Positions 14,120-23,310 are shown, counted from the first letter of the stretch. The stretch is DNA of 26,557 bases from Anaerorhabdus sp036641015 (GCF_036641015.1 NZ_JAVWFO010000024.1:1-26557); one strand, 5' to 3'. Numbers and translations are program-made. The notes: generated by a model not told the origin, from the sequence alone.

Positions 14120-16622
14120 CTACTTTTTCTACAATATTTTCAGTTGCTTCAGATTCGTCAATTTCATCTGATTTTTCTACAATTGCGATAGTTGATACTT
14201 TGCTTCCTTCGCTTGTATTAATTAAACGAACACCTTGAGCTCCACGACCATAAGTCGAAACTTGTTCAAGATTAATTCTAATGACAATTCCATCATCTGT
14301 CATAATCATACAATCTTCATCTCCGTTTACAGCTTTAAGAGAAACCAGTGGACCATTCTTTTCTGTAATCTTTAATGTCATGACACCTTTAGCACCACGC
14401 TTGGTCATACGATAGTCATCTAATGAAGATTTCTTTCCATAACCTTTTTCAGAAATTACTAGAATATAATTTCCTTCGTGGTTTGTTGACATACCAATTA
14501 CTTTAGAACCATCTACATTAAATCCTCTAACACCAGAAGCAGTTCTTCCCATTGCACGGATATCTGTTTCTTTAAAACGAATAGCTTTACCATTGCTTCC
14601 AGCAATAATAATTTCGTCTTCTCCTGTTGTTGCTTTAACACCGATTAATTCATCATCTTCTTTTAGTGTAATTGCAATTTTTCCTGTTTGACGAATATTT
14701 TCAAATTCATCAACTGCAACACGTTTAACAATACCATTTTGTGTTACAAAGAATAAATATTTAGATTCATTATTTTCACGTTTATAAGAAACTAGCGCTC
14801 TAACTTTTTCATCTTTATCTAAACTTAATAAATTAACTACTGGTATTCCTTTTGATGTTCTACTTGATGCAGGAACATTATATCCTTTCATGCGATATAC
14901 TTTTCCTTTACTTGTAAATGCCATCAAATAATCATGTGTTGATAATGATAAGAATTGATCAATGATATCATCCTCATTAACAGCCATTCCTTTGATACCT
15001 TTACCACCACGATTTTGTACACGATAAGTATCAGCAGGAATACGCTTGATGTACCCATTGACAGTCATTGTAATAACAATGTCTTCCACTGGAATTAAAT
15101 CTTCATCTTCCATATCTACATCGCCTTCAATAATTTCTGAACGACGTTTATCACCGTATTTATTTTTAATATCAGTTAACTCATCTTTAATAATTTGCAC
15201 TACACGAGAATGATTAGCAAGAATATCTTTACAGTCTGCAATGAATGCCATTAACTCATCATATTCTAACTCAATTTTATCTCTTTCTAATCCTGTTAAT
15301 CTTCTAAATTGCATATCCAAAATCGCTTTAGCTTGGATTTCAGATAGTCCAAAATTTTCCATTAATCTTGGCATTGCTTCATTCGCGTCCTTAGAATTTC
15401 TAATTGTACTGATAATTTCATCAATGTGATCTAATGCAATTTTTAAACCTTCTAAAATATGAGCACGATCTTCTGCTTTTCTTAATTCAAATTTAGTACG
15501 ACGAATTGTAACTTCAATTTGGTGATTAATATAATGCTTTAATATATCAATAATACCTAATTGCTTAGGAGCATTATCGACTAACACAATATTATTAATT
15601 CCAAAAGAAGACTGTAATGCCGTCATTCTATAAAGTTGGTTTAGAATTACATCTGGTTGCACATCTTTTCTTAATTCAATTACAATTCTTATCCCTACAC
15701 GATTTGATTCATCACGTAAATCAGTAATACCATCAATCATTTTTTCCCTTACAAGTGAAGCAATCTTTTCAACTAAATTTGCTTTATTAACCATATAAGG
15801 AATTTCGGTTACAACGATTCTTGGTTTACCATTTGATAGCTCATCTACAGTTGTTTTAGAACGCATAATAATGCTTCCACGTCCTGTTTCAAATGCTTGT
15901 TTAATTCCTGATCTACCTAAGATATACGCGCCAGTAGGAAAGTCTGGACCTGTAATATAATTCTCCATTAAATCTTGAACCGTGATATCTGGATTTTCCA
16001 TTACAGCTATAGCAGCATCAATTGATTCATTTAAATTATGAGGAGCCATATTAGTAGCCATACCTACCGCAATACCCGTTGTTCCATTAACTAATAAGTT
16101 TGGAAAACGACTTGGTAGAACTTCTGGTTCTCTCTCTTCACCATCATAGTTATCAATCCAATTAACAGTTTCTTTTTGAATATCTTTCATTAACTCATTT
16201 GATATTTTAGACATACGTGCTTCAGTATAACGCATCGCAGCCGCTCCATCACCATCGATAGAACCAAAGTTGCCATGACCATCTACTAAAGGGTAACGAT
16301 AACTAAACTCTTGTGCCATACGAACCATCGTTTCATAAACTGCAATATCCCCATGAGGGTGATACTTACCGATAACTTCACCAACGATACGGGCAGATTT
16401 TTTATGTGGTTTGTCTGGTGTAATTCCTAAATCATTCATCGCATAAATAATACGTCGATGAACTGGTTTCATTCCATCACGAACATCAGGTAGCGCACGC
16501 GCTACAATTACCGACATTGAATAACTTAAGAAAGAGTCTCTCATTTCTTTAGAAACATCTGTATTTTTTATCTTACCGTGATTAAACGTATCCGAATTAT
16601 ACTTGTTGTCATCCATCTCCAT
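14103..16622 (-). CDS. gyrA: DNA gyrase subunit A
   Basis: GyrA cuts and rejoins DNA in the A2B2 gyrase that introduces negative supercoils. The 839 residues show the family start (YSMSVIVARALPDVRDGMKPVHRR), catalytic Tyr132 in AAAMRYTEARM, the breakage-reunion core to about residue 500, then six-blade C-terminal repeats with a GyrA box QNRGGKG near residue 545. The box plus placement behind gyrB support GyrA over ParC. An acidic tail (EESEN-type, SEE end) closes the protein. The ATG follows AGGAGGG. It lies 13 bases after gyrB and ends at a strong terminator. The quinolone-determining segment reads HPHGDIAVYE, with Ile93 where E. coli has Ser83 (see findings). Confidence 0.98.
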   Translation of the reverse strand: MEMDDNKYNSDTFNHGKIKNTDVSKEMRDSFLSYSMSVIVARALPDVRDGMKPVHRRIIYAMNDLGITPDKPHKKSARIVGEVIGKYHPHGDIAVYETMVRMAQEFSYRYPLVDGHGNFGSIDGDGAAAMRYTEARMSKISNELMKDIQKETVNWIDNYDGEEREPEVLPSRFPNLLVNGTTGIAVGMATNMAPHNLNESIDAAIAVMENPDITVQDLMENYITGPDFPTGAYILGRSGIKQAFETGRGSIIMRSKTTVDELSNGKPRIVVTEIPYMVNKANLVEKIASLVREKMIDGITDLRDESNRVGIRIVIELRKDVQPDVILNQLYRMTALQSSFGINNIVLVDNAPKQLGIIDILKHYINHQIEVTIRRTKFELRKAEDRAHILEGLKIALDHIDEIISTIRNSKDANEAMPRLMENFGLSEIQAKAILDMQFRRLTGLERDKIELEYDELMAFIADCKDILANHSRVVQIIKDELTDIKNKYGDKRRSEIIEGDVDMEDEDLIPVEDIVITMTVNGYIKRIPADTYRVQNRGGKGIKGMAVNEDDIIDQFLSLSTHDYLMAFTSKGKVYRMKGYNVPASSRTSKGIPVVNLLSLDKDEKVRALVSYKRENNESKYLFFVTQNGIVKRVAVDEFENIRQTGKIAITLKEDDELIGVKATTGEDEIIIAGSNGKAIRFKETDIRAMGRTASGVRGFNVDGSKVIGMSTNHEGNYILVISEKGYGKKSSLDDYRMTKRGAKGVMTLKITEKNGPLVSLKAVNGDEDCMIMTDDGIVIRINLEQVSTYGRGAQGVRLINTSEGSKVSTIAIVEKSDEIDESEATENIVEKVENSEE

Positions 16623-16635
16623 GATTGTCTCCCTC

Positions 16636-18573
16636 CTAAATATCTAAGTTCTTAACGAACTGTGCATTTTCTACAATAAAGTTTTTACGTGGTTCTACTT
16701 CATCACCCATTAACATACTAAATACAGCATCTGCATCCATTGCATCTTCTATATCAACCTTAATTAATGTACGTACTTCAGGATCCATAGTAGTTTCCCA
16801 TAATTGTTCAGGATTCATTTCTCCTAAACCTTTGTAACGTTGAATAGCTAAACGATCTCCTAATTCACGTTTAATTACTTCTAACTCATCATCACTATAT
16901 GCATAACGAACAGCATTACCCTTTTGTGCTTTATATAATGGTGGTTGTGCAATATAAATATAACCTTGTTCAATAACTGGTTTTAAATAACGATAGAAGA
17001 ATGTAAGCAATAGCGTACGAATATGTGCACCATCGACATCGGCATCGGTCATAATTACAATTTTATGATATCGCAACTTACTTGTATCTACTTCATCACT
17101 AACACCACAACCAAATGCTGTAATCATTGAACGAATTTCTGCGTTTTCAAAAATACGATGTAAACGTGCTTTTTCAACATTTAAAATTTTACCTCTAAGT
17201 GGAAGAATAGCTTGGAATTTACTATCACGACCTTGTTTAGCACTACCACCCGCTGAATCTCCTTCGACTATATAAATCTCTGAGATGCTTGCGTCTTTAC
17301 TTGAACAGTCAGCCAATTTACCAGGCAAACTAGATATTTCTAAAGCTCCTTTACGACGTGTTAATTCACGTGCTTTTTTAGCTGCAAGTCTAGCTTTATA
17401 TGCAACAGTTGCTTTATCTAAAATTATTTTAGCTTCACTAGGATTTTCTAACAAAAAGCGTTGTAAACTCTCTCCAAATATATTAGAAACTATTTTACGA
17501 ACTTCGCTATTTCCTAATTTAGTTTTTGTTTGTCCCTCGTACTGAGGATCTGGATGTTTCACTGAGATAATTGCAGTTAATCCTTCACGAACATCATCAC
17601 CTTGTAAGTTGTCTTCATCTTTTTTAATAATTCCTTGTTCCTTACCATAAGCATTAATAACACGATTTAACGCTAACTTAAATCCTTCTTCATGTGTACC
17701 ACCCTCATTAGTATTAATGTTATTACAGAACGTATAAATGTTAGGAACATACCCATCATTGTATTGCATTGCAATTTCAACTTGAATACCATCTTCTACC
17801 CCTTCACAATAAATAATATCTTCGTGAATAGGTGATTTATTTTTATTTAAATATTCAACATATTGTTTTAATCCACCTTCATAATGGAAGATTTCTGTTA
17901 TTTTTTCTACATCTTCAATTCTTTCATCTGTATAAACAATACGTATTCCTTTATTTAAGAATGCAATTTGTCTTAAACGATCTCTTAAGACGTTATGATC
18001 ATAATGTGTTGTTTCTTGGAAGATAGTAGGATCAGCTTTAAAACGCACTGTAGAACCGTGTTTTTCTATATCACAAGCACCGACAACTTTTAGTGGTACT
18101 GTTGTTTTACCACCTTCTTCAAATCGCACAAAATATTCATTACCACCGTTATAAACAGTTACTTCAAGCCATTCACTTAATGCATTAACAACCGAAGCAC
18201 CTACACCATGCAATCCTCCAGATACTTTATATGCTCCACCACCGAATTTACCACCGGCGTGTAACACAGTAAAAATTGTTTCAACTGTTGAGATTCCGGT
18301 TTTTTCATGAATACCAGTTGGCATACCACGACCATCATCTTTAACAGTAACAATATTATTAGCATCAACAATCACATCAATTGTAGTCGCAAATCCAGCT
18401 AAAGCTTCATCAATTCCATTATCAACGATTTCCCATACTAAATGATGCAGTCCTCTACCTGAAGTTGATCCAATATACATCCCTGGACGTTTTCTTACAG
18501 CTTCTAACCCCTCTAAAACCTGTATATCACTTTCGTTATACGAATGGTCTACTTTGTTATCAAACTCTGTCAT
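16636..18573 (-). CDS. gyrB: DNA gyrase subunit B
   Basis: GyrB is the ATPase of gyrase. The 645 residues contain the GHKL ATP site (EIVDNGIDEA, catalytic Glu48/Mg-binding Asn52 region; DDGRGMPTG; GGLHGVGASVVNAL), the transducer, then a TOPRIM domain with EGDSAGGSAKQGRD and DADVDGAHIRTLLLTF. The C-terminal QRYKGLGEMNPEQLWETTMDP motif is complete. Length fits Gram-positive GyrB, without the E. coli insert. The GyrB-type PLRGKILNVEKAR segment is present. The start codon overlaps the recF stop in ATGA, and AGGAGGG precedes it, so it is coupled to recF. gyrA follows. Confidence 0.98.
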   Translation of the reverse strand: MTEFDNKVDHSYNESDIQVLEGLEAVRKRPGMYIGSTSGRGLHHLVWEIVDNGIDEALAGFATTIDVIVDANNIVTVKDDGRGMPTGIHEKTGISTVETIFTVLHAGGKFGGGAYKVSGGLHGVGASVVNALSEWLEVTVYNGGNEYFVRFEEGGKTTVPLKVVGACDIEKHGSTVRFKADPTIFQETTHYDHNVLRDRLRQIAFLNKGIRIVYTDERIEDVEKITEIFHYEGGLKQYVEYLNKNKSPIHEDIIYCEGVEDGIQVEIAMQYNDGYVPNIYTFCNNINTNEGGTHEEGFKLALNRVINAYGKEQGIIKKDEDNLQGDDVREGLTAIISVKHPDPQYEGQTKTKLGNSEVRKIVSNIFGESLQRFLLENPSEAKIILDKATVAYKARLAAKKARELTRRKGALEISSLPGKLADCSSKDASISEIYIVEGDSAGGSAKQGRDSKFQAILPLRGKILNVEKARLHRIFENAEIRSMITAFGCGVSDEVDTSKLRYHKIVIMTDADVDGAHIRTLLLTFFYRYLKPVIEQGYIYIAQPPLYKAQKGNAVRYAYSDDELEVIKRELGDRLAIQRYKGLGEMNPEQLWETTMDPEVRTLIKVDIEDAMDADAVFSMLMGDEVEPRKNFIVENAQFVKNLDI

Positions 18574-19676
18574 ACTTTACCCTCCTTGGTATTTATTTGT
18601 CCTTCACTTACCTCAATAATTAATGGTTTCATTTTCAATTGATTAAATCCATCCACTAATTCAGTAGTAGTTATAATTGTTTGACAATTGCTATCAAGTA
18701 ATTTGAATAAATTCATTCTCTTTTTACTATCCAACTCAGACAAAACATCATCCAGTAATAATACTGGAATTTTATTTTCTATTTCTTTACTATATTCAAC
18801 AAGCGAGAATTTAAGTGCTAAAATTACCATTCTCTTTTGTCCTTGTGAACAAAACATTTCTACTCTTTTATCATTCATATCAAAATAAAAATCATCTCTA
18901 TGAATTCCAATAGAAGTCATTTTATACAAAATATCTTTTTCTAAATTTTTACTATATAACTCCAAAAAATCTTTTTTCATTTGTTCTTTATTTTGAATTT
19001 CAATACACGATTGATAATTCATTGTAAGTTTTACTTCTTGGTCAGATAATTGTGAATACATTTTACTTAATGTTTTATTACATATTTCAAAAAATTTCTT
19101 TCTGTAAACTAATATTTCAATTTGTGATTCAATCATTTGATTTTCTAAAACTGCTAAATATGATTCATCAACACGATTCATTTTCAAACATGTATTTCTT
19201 TCTTTCAAAAGTTTTAAATATTTTGATAAATGAAGCATATAATGTTGTGAACATTTTCCTATTTCAATATCTAAAATTCTTCTACGTTCCTTGGGTGAAT
19301 CATCAAATAATTCTAAATCACTAGGTGAAAATAAAACAACATTCAATTTACCAATAAAATCACTACTTTTTGAAACAGGTTGTTGATTTATCAGTAATGT
19401 CTTACCTTTTTGATAAATTACTGCACCTATCTTTTTTTCTTTCCCATCTTCAATTAATGTACATTCTAAATTACATAATTCTTTATCATCTTGAATCATT
19501 TGTTGATCATACATTAAACGATGAGAACGAGTCGTAGATAAGAAAACTAGACTTTCTAATATATTTGTTTTACCTTGAGCATTTTGACCTAAGAGAACCG
19601 TACATCCTTCATTAAACTTACAAATACAAGAACTTATATTTCTGAAATTTCTAAGTTTTAATTCTTTAATAATCAT
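18570..19676 (-). CDS. recF: DNA replication and repair protein RecF
   Basis: RecF is an SMC-like ABC ATPase that binds gapped DNA and guides RecOR to load RecA. The 368 residues show LKLRNFRNI at the start, Walker A GQNAQGKT (30-37), an ABC-like signature region (FCSQGQKRMVILALK) and Walker B with D-loop (VLLLDDVLSELD). The middle is a long helical lobe. It overlaps rlbA (ATGA) upstream and gyrB (ATGA) downstream, so rlbA-recF-gyrB are all translationally coupled. RecR, its partner, lies 15 kb away in the same window. Confidence 0.97.
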   Translation of the reverse strand: MIIKELKLRNFRNISSCICKFNEGCTVLLGQNAQGKTNILESLVFLSTTRSHRLMYDQQMIQDDKELCNLECTLIEDGKEKKIGAVIYQKGKTLLINQQPVSKSSDFIGKLNVVLFSPSDLELFDDSPKERRRILDIEIGKCSQHYMLHLSKYLKLLKERNTCLKMNRVDESYLAVLENQMIESQIEILVYRKKFFEICNKTLSKMYSQLSDQEVKLTMNYQSCIEIQNKEQMKKDFLELYSKNLEKDILYKMTSIGIHRDDFYFDMNDKRVEMFCSQGQKRMVILALKFSLVEYSKEIENKIPVLLLDDVLSELDSKKRMNLFKLLDSNCQTIITTTELVDGFNQLKMKPLIIEVSEGQINTKEGKV

Positions 19677-19876
19677 TTTTCAATTGTAAACGATTTTCCA
19701 TGAAGATTTATGACATCATTTGGATACAATTTTCTTCCTCTACGATTTTCATCTTCACCATTAACTTGAACTTTTTCATTAGCTAAAAAGTATTTAACTT
19801 CTCCTCCTGAACCAACAAAATCTTCCATTTTTAAAAATTGTGATAAAGTAATAAAATCAGTATTAATTTTTGTCAT
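19673..19876 (-). CDS. rlbA: S4-domain RNA-binding protein RlbA (YaaA)
   Basis: A 67-residue S4-like protein: ITLSQFLKMEDFVGSGGEVKYFLANEKVQVNGEDENRRGRKLYPND matches the S4 alpha-L fold, with GEVK, VQVNGE and R-x-GRKL typical of YaaA/RlbA. It is thought to bind RNA and has been linked to ribosome assembly. It is consistently the neighbour of recF in Bacillota. The start has GAGGAG upstream. The stop overlaps the recF start in ATGA. It is the first gene of the rlbA-recF-gyrB-gyrA operon here, because a GNAT gene separates it from dnaN. Confidence 0.94.
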   Translation of the reverse strand: MTKINTDFITLSQFLKMEDFVGSGGEVKYFLANEKVQVNGEDENRRGRKLYPNDVINLHGKSFTIEK

Positions 19877-19913
19877 ATAAACTCCTCTTTTTTAGGCGAA
19901 AATACCCTAGTAA

Positions 19914-19922
19914 ATTATACCA
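19914..19922 (-). promoter_or_regulatory. Promoter of the rlbA-recF-gyrB-gyrA operon
   Basis: The minus strand carries TGGTATAAT, an extended -10 (TATAAT at plus 19914-19919) about 40 bases before the rlbA start. The -35 is weak. The operon needs its own promoter because dnaN ends in a terminator and a plus-strand gene intervenes. Confidence 0.6.
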
Positions 19923-20107
19923 TAAAAACAGCTAAAAATGTTGATTTTAAAGAGTTTTTTAGAACTTTTTAAAGATCATTTTTTTAACAGTTTATAATTA
20001 CTATTACTTTATAATATTGCTTAGTATTTTTAACTAAATTTAATGATTTGTTCTCAATAAAAAAATCAACAAAAGTGTCAAAAATAGATTTAATAAGAAT
20101 GATTTGT
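19923..20107. other. AT-rich divergent intergenic region between rlbA and the GNAT gene
   Basis: About 185 bases, very AT-rich, with runs of T and A. Besides the flanking promoters there is another TATAAT on the plus strand (TTTATAATATT near 20030). I see no ORF, RNA gene or DnaA box here. Confidence 0.6.
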
Positions 20108-20113
20108 TATAAT
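20108..20113 (+). promoter_or_regulatory. -10 element of the GNAT gene promoter
   Basis: TATAAT at 20108-20113, with a weak -35 (TAGATT at 20085-20090, 17-base spacing), lies 20 bases before the ATG. AAGGAG provides the ribosome binding site. Confidence 0.6.
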
Positions 20114-20132
20114 CAAGACAAGGAGAAAAAAT

Positions 20133-20570
20133 ATGTTAAGAAAAATCACAAAAAATGATGAATCTCTATTCATGCAATTAAGCGATGAATTTTATCATTC
20201 TGATGCTGTATTAGAACCAATTCCAACATCTATGATACAAAATACCTTTAATGAATTAATACGCTCAGAAGACTATCTAGAATGTTTCATACTAGAATTT
20301 GATAATAAACCAGCAGGCTATGCCCTATTAAGTAAATCATTTTCACCTGAAGTTGGTGGTAAAGTTGTATGGTTTGAAGAAGTATATGTAAGATCTGAAT
20401 TTCAAGGTAATGGTTTAGGTAAAGAAGTATTTAATCATGTATTTGAAAATATTGATGCTGCAAGATATCGTTTAGAAGTTGAAGAAGATAATGAACGTGC
20501 TATAAGTTTATATAAACGTTTAGGTTATGATTTTCTACCTTACATGCAAATGATTAGAGACATAAAATAA
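20133..20570 (+). CDS. GNAT-family N-acetyltransferase
   Basis: A 145-residue single-domain GNAT. Motif A is visible as EEVYVRSEFQGNGLGKEVF (about 91-109), where QGNGLG forms the acetyl-CoA pyrophosphate loop (Q/R-x-x-G-x-G). Motif B follows as LEVEEDNERAISLYKRLGY, the usual N-xx-A-xx-xY-xxxGF pattern. The substrate cannot be told; small stand-alone GNATs acetylate amines or protein N-termini. It has its own promoter and AAGGAG site on the plus strand. It lies between dnaN and rlbA, breaking a junction that is usually contiguous, so it is probably an insertion in this lineage. Its base composition is not obviously different from its neighbours. Confidence 0.92.
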   Translation: MLRKITKNDESLFMQLSDEFYHSDAVLEPIPTSMIQNTFNELIRSEDYLECFILEFDNKPAGYALLSKSFSPEVGGKVVWFEEVYVRSEFQGNGLGKEVFNHVFENIDAARYRLEVEEDNERAISLYKRLGYDFLPYMQMIRDIK

Positions 20571-20597
20571 AAACCAACGATTAATTCGCTGGTTTTA
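20570..20597 (-). terminator. Terminator of dnaN (convergent with the GNAT gene)
   Basis: On the minus strand AAAACCAGCGA pairs with TCGTTGGTTTT (one G-U pair) around ATTAA, followed by a T-rich tract. On the plus strand the same stem has one A-C mismatch, so it may also serve the GNAT gene less well. Confidence 0.8.
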
Positions 20598-20599
20598 TT

Positions 20600-21721
20600 T
20601 TATGAATAAGTTCTAACTGGTAATACTAATTGTAAGACAGAATCATCTTCGTTATTTTTAATTACAAATGGTTTCATCTCACCACTAAACTGTATTTTAA
20701 CAGTAGGAGTCGCAAGTGTTCTAACAGCTTCAAATACATAACGTCCACTAAAACTAATTTCCAAAGGATCACCTGTATAAGAAATAACATTAAGTTTTTC
20801 AGTAGAAGAACCTACTTCTTGTGATTTACTAGAAATAACTACTTCTTTTGAATCTGCACTTAATTTTACAATAGAAATTCCTTCATTTTTAATAAATGAT
20901 GCACGGTCTATAGCATTTAAAATATCTCTACTATCAACTATCATTTCATATAAAAATTCATTAGGTACTAATCTTTCTGTTTCAGGATAAGAGCCATCAA
21001 TTAATCTAGTTTGAATTAAAGTATTATTAATCCAAAATTGAGCTTTCTTATCAGATACACAAACATTAACTTTTCCATCTTTTTCAATTGTCTTAACTAT
21101 TTCATTTAAACTCTTAGCAGGAATAGTAATATTAAAATTATTATCACCTTCTAATTCAACTTCTTTTCTAGCTAAACGATAACTATCAGTAGCTACACAT
21201 TCCAGTTTATTACCTTTACATTTAAAGTTAACCCCTGTTAATACAGGTCTAGTTTCTTTATCACTAGTTGCAAAACTTGTTTGATTAATAATTTTCATTA
21301 ATATATCAGCATCAATACTAAATTGTTGACTAGGTTTAGAAAAATCAATAGCAGGATAATCAGTACTTCTCATACCATTAATTTTATACTCTGCAGAAAG
21401 TCCACTAATTTTTGTTAATGATCCATCAACAATTTCAAAGTTAATTTCATCAGCATCAATTTTACGTACAATTTCTAAAATATATTTAGCTTCGATAACA
21501 ATAGAACCAGTTTCTTTTACAATTAAGTTCAAATCTTCATCTTCATTATTTAGAATCTTTTGAATTGAAATATCAGAATCACTACCTGTTAAAATAATAT
21601 GATCTTCGCTTACTTCAATTTTTATTCCAGATAAAGAAGGTAATGGAGAATTTGCTGAAATTGATCTTGATACAACCTGTAATGCATTGTAGAAAATTCT
21701 TTTAGATACTTTGAAATTCAT
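20600..21721 (-). CDS. dnaN: DNA polymerase III sliding clamp subunit beta
   Basis: DnaN forms the dimeric ring that holds the replicase on DNA. The 373 residues split into three similar ~120-residue lobes. The first has MNFKVSKRIFYNALQVVSRSI, typical for the family. RPVLTGVNF and ATDSYRLARKE mark the second, and the end LQLVLPVRTYS is the conserved C-terminus that lines the partner-binding pocket. The ATG follows AGGAGG at 6 bases. It comes after dnaA with a 145-base gap containing origin elements, and ends in a terminator shared with the convergent GNAT gene. Confidence 0.97.
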   Translation of the reverse strand: MNFKVSKRIFYNALQVVSRSISANSPLPSLSGIKIEVSEDHIILTGSDSDISIQKILNNEDEDLNLIVKETGSIVIEAKYILEIVRKIDADEINFEIVDGSLTKISGLSAEYKINGMRSTDYPAIDFSKPSQQFSIDADILMKIINQTSFATSDKETRPVLTGVNFKCKGNKLECVATDSYRLARKEVELEGDNNFNITIPAKSLNEIVKTIEKDGKVNVCVSDKKAQFWINNTLIQTRLIDGSYPETERLVPNEFLYEMIVDSRDILNAIDRASFIKNEGISIVKLSADSKEVVISSKSQEVGSSTEKLNVISYTGDPLEISFSGRYVFEAVRTLATPTVKIQFSGEMKPFVIKNNEDDSVLQLVLPVRTYS

Positions 21722-21866
21722 AGTGGCCTCCTAATATGTTAATAGATTTAAAAGAGTTATTACTATTAAGGGTGTGGAAAAGTGGAAAACTTCCAAATCG
21801 CCTTATTTTATAAGTATATTTTAACACTTTTGACTGTGAATTAAAAGCGTAAAAATGTTTAAAGTT
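21722..21866. other. oriC: dnaA-dnaN intergenic origin element: DnaA boxes and predicted unwinding site
   Basis: On the minus strand, two tandem boxes (TTTTCCACA at plus 21773-21781 and TTTTCCACT at 21781-21789) are followed by CCC and then TAATAGTAATAA (plus 21757-21768). This is the box, short GC patch, DnaA-trio order described for the B. subtilis unwinding region, in the same gene interval. The rest is AT-rich. Taken with the cluster upstream of dnaA it makes a bipartite oriC. Confidence 0.8.
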
Positions 21867-23243
21867 TTATGATTTGATTATTTTTTCAATTTCATTTAAA
21901 GCTTGTAAATATGGTCCACTTTCTTTACTTTGCTTTTCAACTTTCTCGCATGAACTCATAACAGTTGAATGGTCTCTACCACCAAATTCTTCACCAATCT
22001 TAATATATGGTAAATCTAGTAGTTTTCGACACATGAACATTGCAATTTGTCTTGCTGTAGATATATTTTTAGTACGAGTTTTACTAGTTAACTGTTGTTT
22101 AGTTAGTCCATAATATTCAGAAACACATTTTATAATCTTTCTTACTGTAATACCACTCTTATCTGAAACAAGAACTTGACCTCTAAGAGCGTTTGTAGCA
22201 GTATCAAAACGAATTTTTCCATCATCCTTTTGAAATTCTATTGCATAGAATAAAACACGATTTAAGGCCCCTTCTAATTGTCTAACATCTCGATTAAAGT
22301 TAGAAGCAATAAAAGCTAAAGCCTCTTCATCAATATTTCTTGATTCAAATGCTGAATTATTCATCTTTAATTTCAAAATTGCCAATGATGTTTCAAATTC
22401 TGGTGAATCAATACCAACAGATAATCCTGAAGAGAAACGACTTATCAAACGATCTTCTAAACCTTTAATTTCTGTAGGTAAACGATCAGATACAATACAT
22501 ATCTGTTTGCGATTATTAACTAATTCATTAAAGATTGAGAAAAATATCTCATGTGATTTTTCTTTACCTGCAATAAATTGGATATCATCAATTAATAAAA
22601 CATCAATTGAATACATATATTTTTTAAATGCATCAATCTTTCCTAATTTTATAGAATTAACTACATTATCTACAAATTTATTAGAGTCAGTATAGTAAAC
22701 TCGCTTATTCGGTTCGTTCTTTTTTACGTAATTACCAATAGCACATAATAAATGACTCTTTCCTAAACCAGAATTACCATAAATAAATAATGGATTAAAC
22801 AAATTACCAGGGTTATATGCACAAGCTAAAGCTGCAGAATGACTTTCTCTATTACAATCACCTACAACAAAATTTTCAAATGTACGATCTTCACGCAAAG
22901 GACTACTATCAAACGATTCATCGATAACTTGAACATCGATAGGTTCTTCATTTCTTTCTAATATTTTTTCTAAATCAGATTCTAATATAATTTCACAGTT
23001 TAATTTGGTTGGTGCATTAAGAATATCTTCAAGTGTTGTTGATATAAAATCAATTTCATTCATTAACAATGTTTTATGTATAAATGAAGAAACAGATATC
23101 AAAGCTTTCTTATCATTTAGATCTACTAAATTTGACTCTTTATAAAAATTGTCAAACACAAAGGTATCTACTCGTTCGGAGCTGCCTATAATATTCAATA
23201 CTCTTGACCAAATTTCGTTTAAATAAAAAGTGTTACTAGTCAC
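21867..23243 (-). CDS. dnaA: Chromosomal replication initiator DnaA
   Basis: DnaA opens oriC and loads the helicase. Of 458 residues, ~1-80 are the N-terminal interaction domain, ~81-115 a variable acidic linker, then the AAA+ module with Walker A GNSGLGKS (156-163) and Walker B VLLIDD (215-220), sensor regions (ISRFSSGLSVGI; NRDVRQLEGALNR), and the C-terminal helix-turn-helix with the DnaA signature IGEEFGGRDHSTVMSS that reads the boxes. The start is GTG at 23241-23243, with GAAAGGGG upstream; no better ATG is available. DnaA boxes lie on both sides of the gene, so autoregulation is likely. Confidence 0.97.
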   Translation of the reverse strand: MTSNTFYLNEIWSRVLNIIGSSERVDTFVFDNFYKESNLVDLNDKKALISVSSFIHKTLLMNEIDFISTTLEDILNAPTKLNCEIILESDLEKILERNEEPIDVQVIDESFDSSPLREDRTFENFVVGDCNRESHSAALACAYNPGNLFNPLFIYGNSGLGKSHLLCAIGNYVKKNEPNKRVYYTDSNKFVDNVVNSIKLGKIDAFKKYMYSIDVLLIDDIQFIAGKEKSHEIFFSIFNELVNNRKQICIVSDRLPTEIKGLEDRLISRFSSGLSVGIDSPEFETSLAILKLKMNNSAFESRNIDEEALAFIASNFNRDVRQLEGALNRVLFYAIEFQKDDGKIRFDTATNALRGQVLVSDKSGITVRKIIKCVSEYYGLTKQQLTSKTRTKNISTARQIAMFMCRKLLDLPYIKIGEEFGGRDHSTVMSSCEKVEKQSKESGPYLQALNEIEKIIKS

Positions 23244-23310
23244 GTTAATTGAGCCCCTTTCGTTAAAATTTTATCTTATAAATATCAATTAAATAAAAGT
23301 GTGTAGGAAC

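Noticed and set aside
17285..17545. Plus-strand open frames opposite gyrB, gyrA, recF, dnaX and fhs
   Set aside because: Each is a shadow of a well-identified minus-strand gene and lacks a ribosome binding site or recognisable domain.
20600..23243. Possibility that this is a plasmid or phage replication module
   Set aside because: The full dnaA-dnaN-recF-gyrBA set with rpmH-jag, SRP RNA and dnaX is chromosomal; no plasmid Rep, transposase or phage gene was seen.
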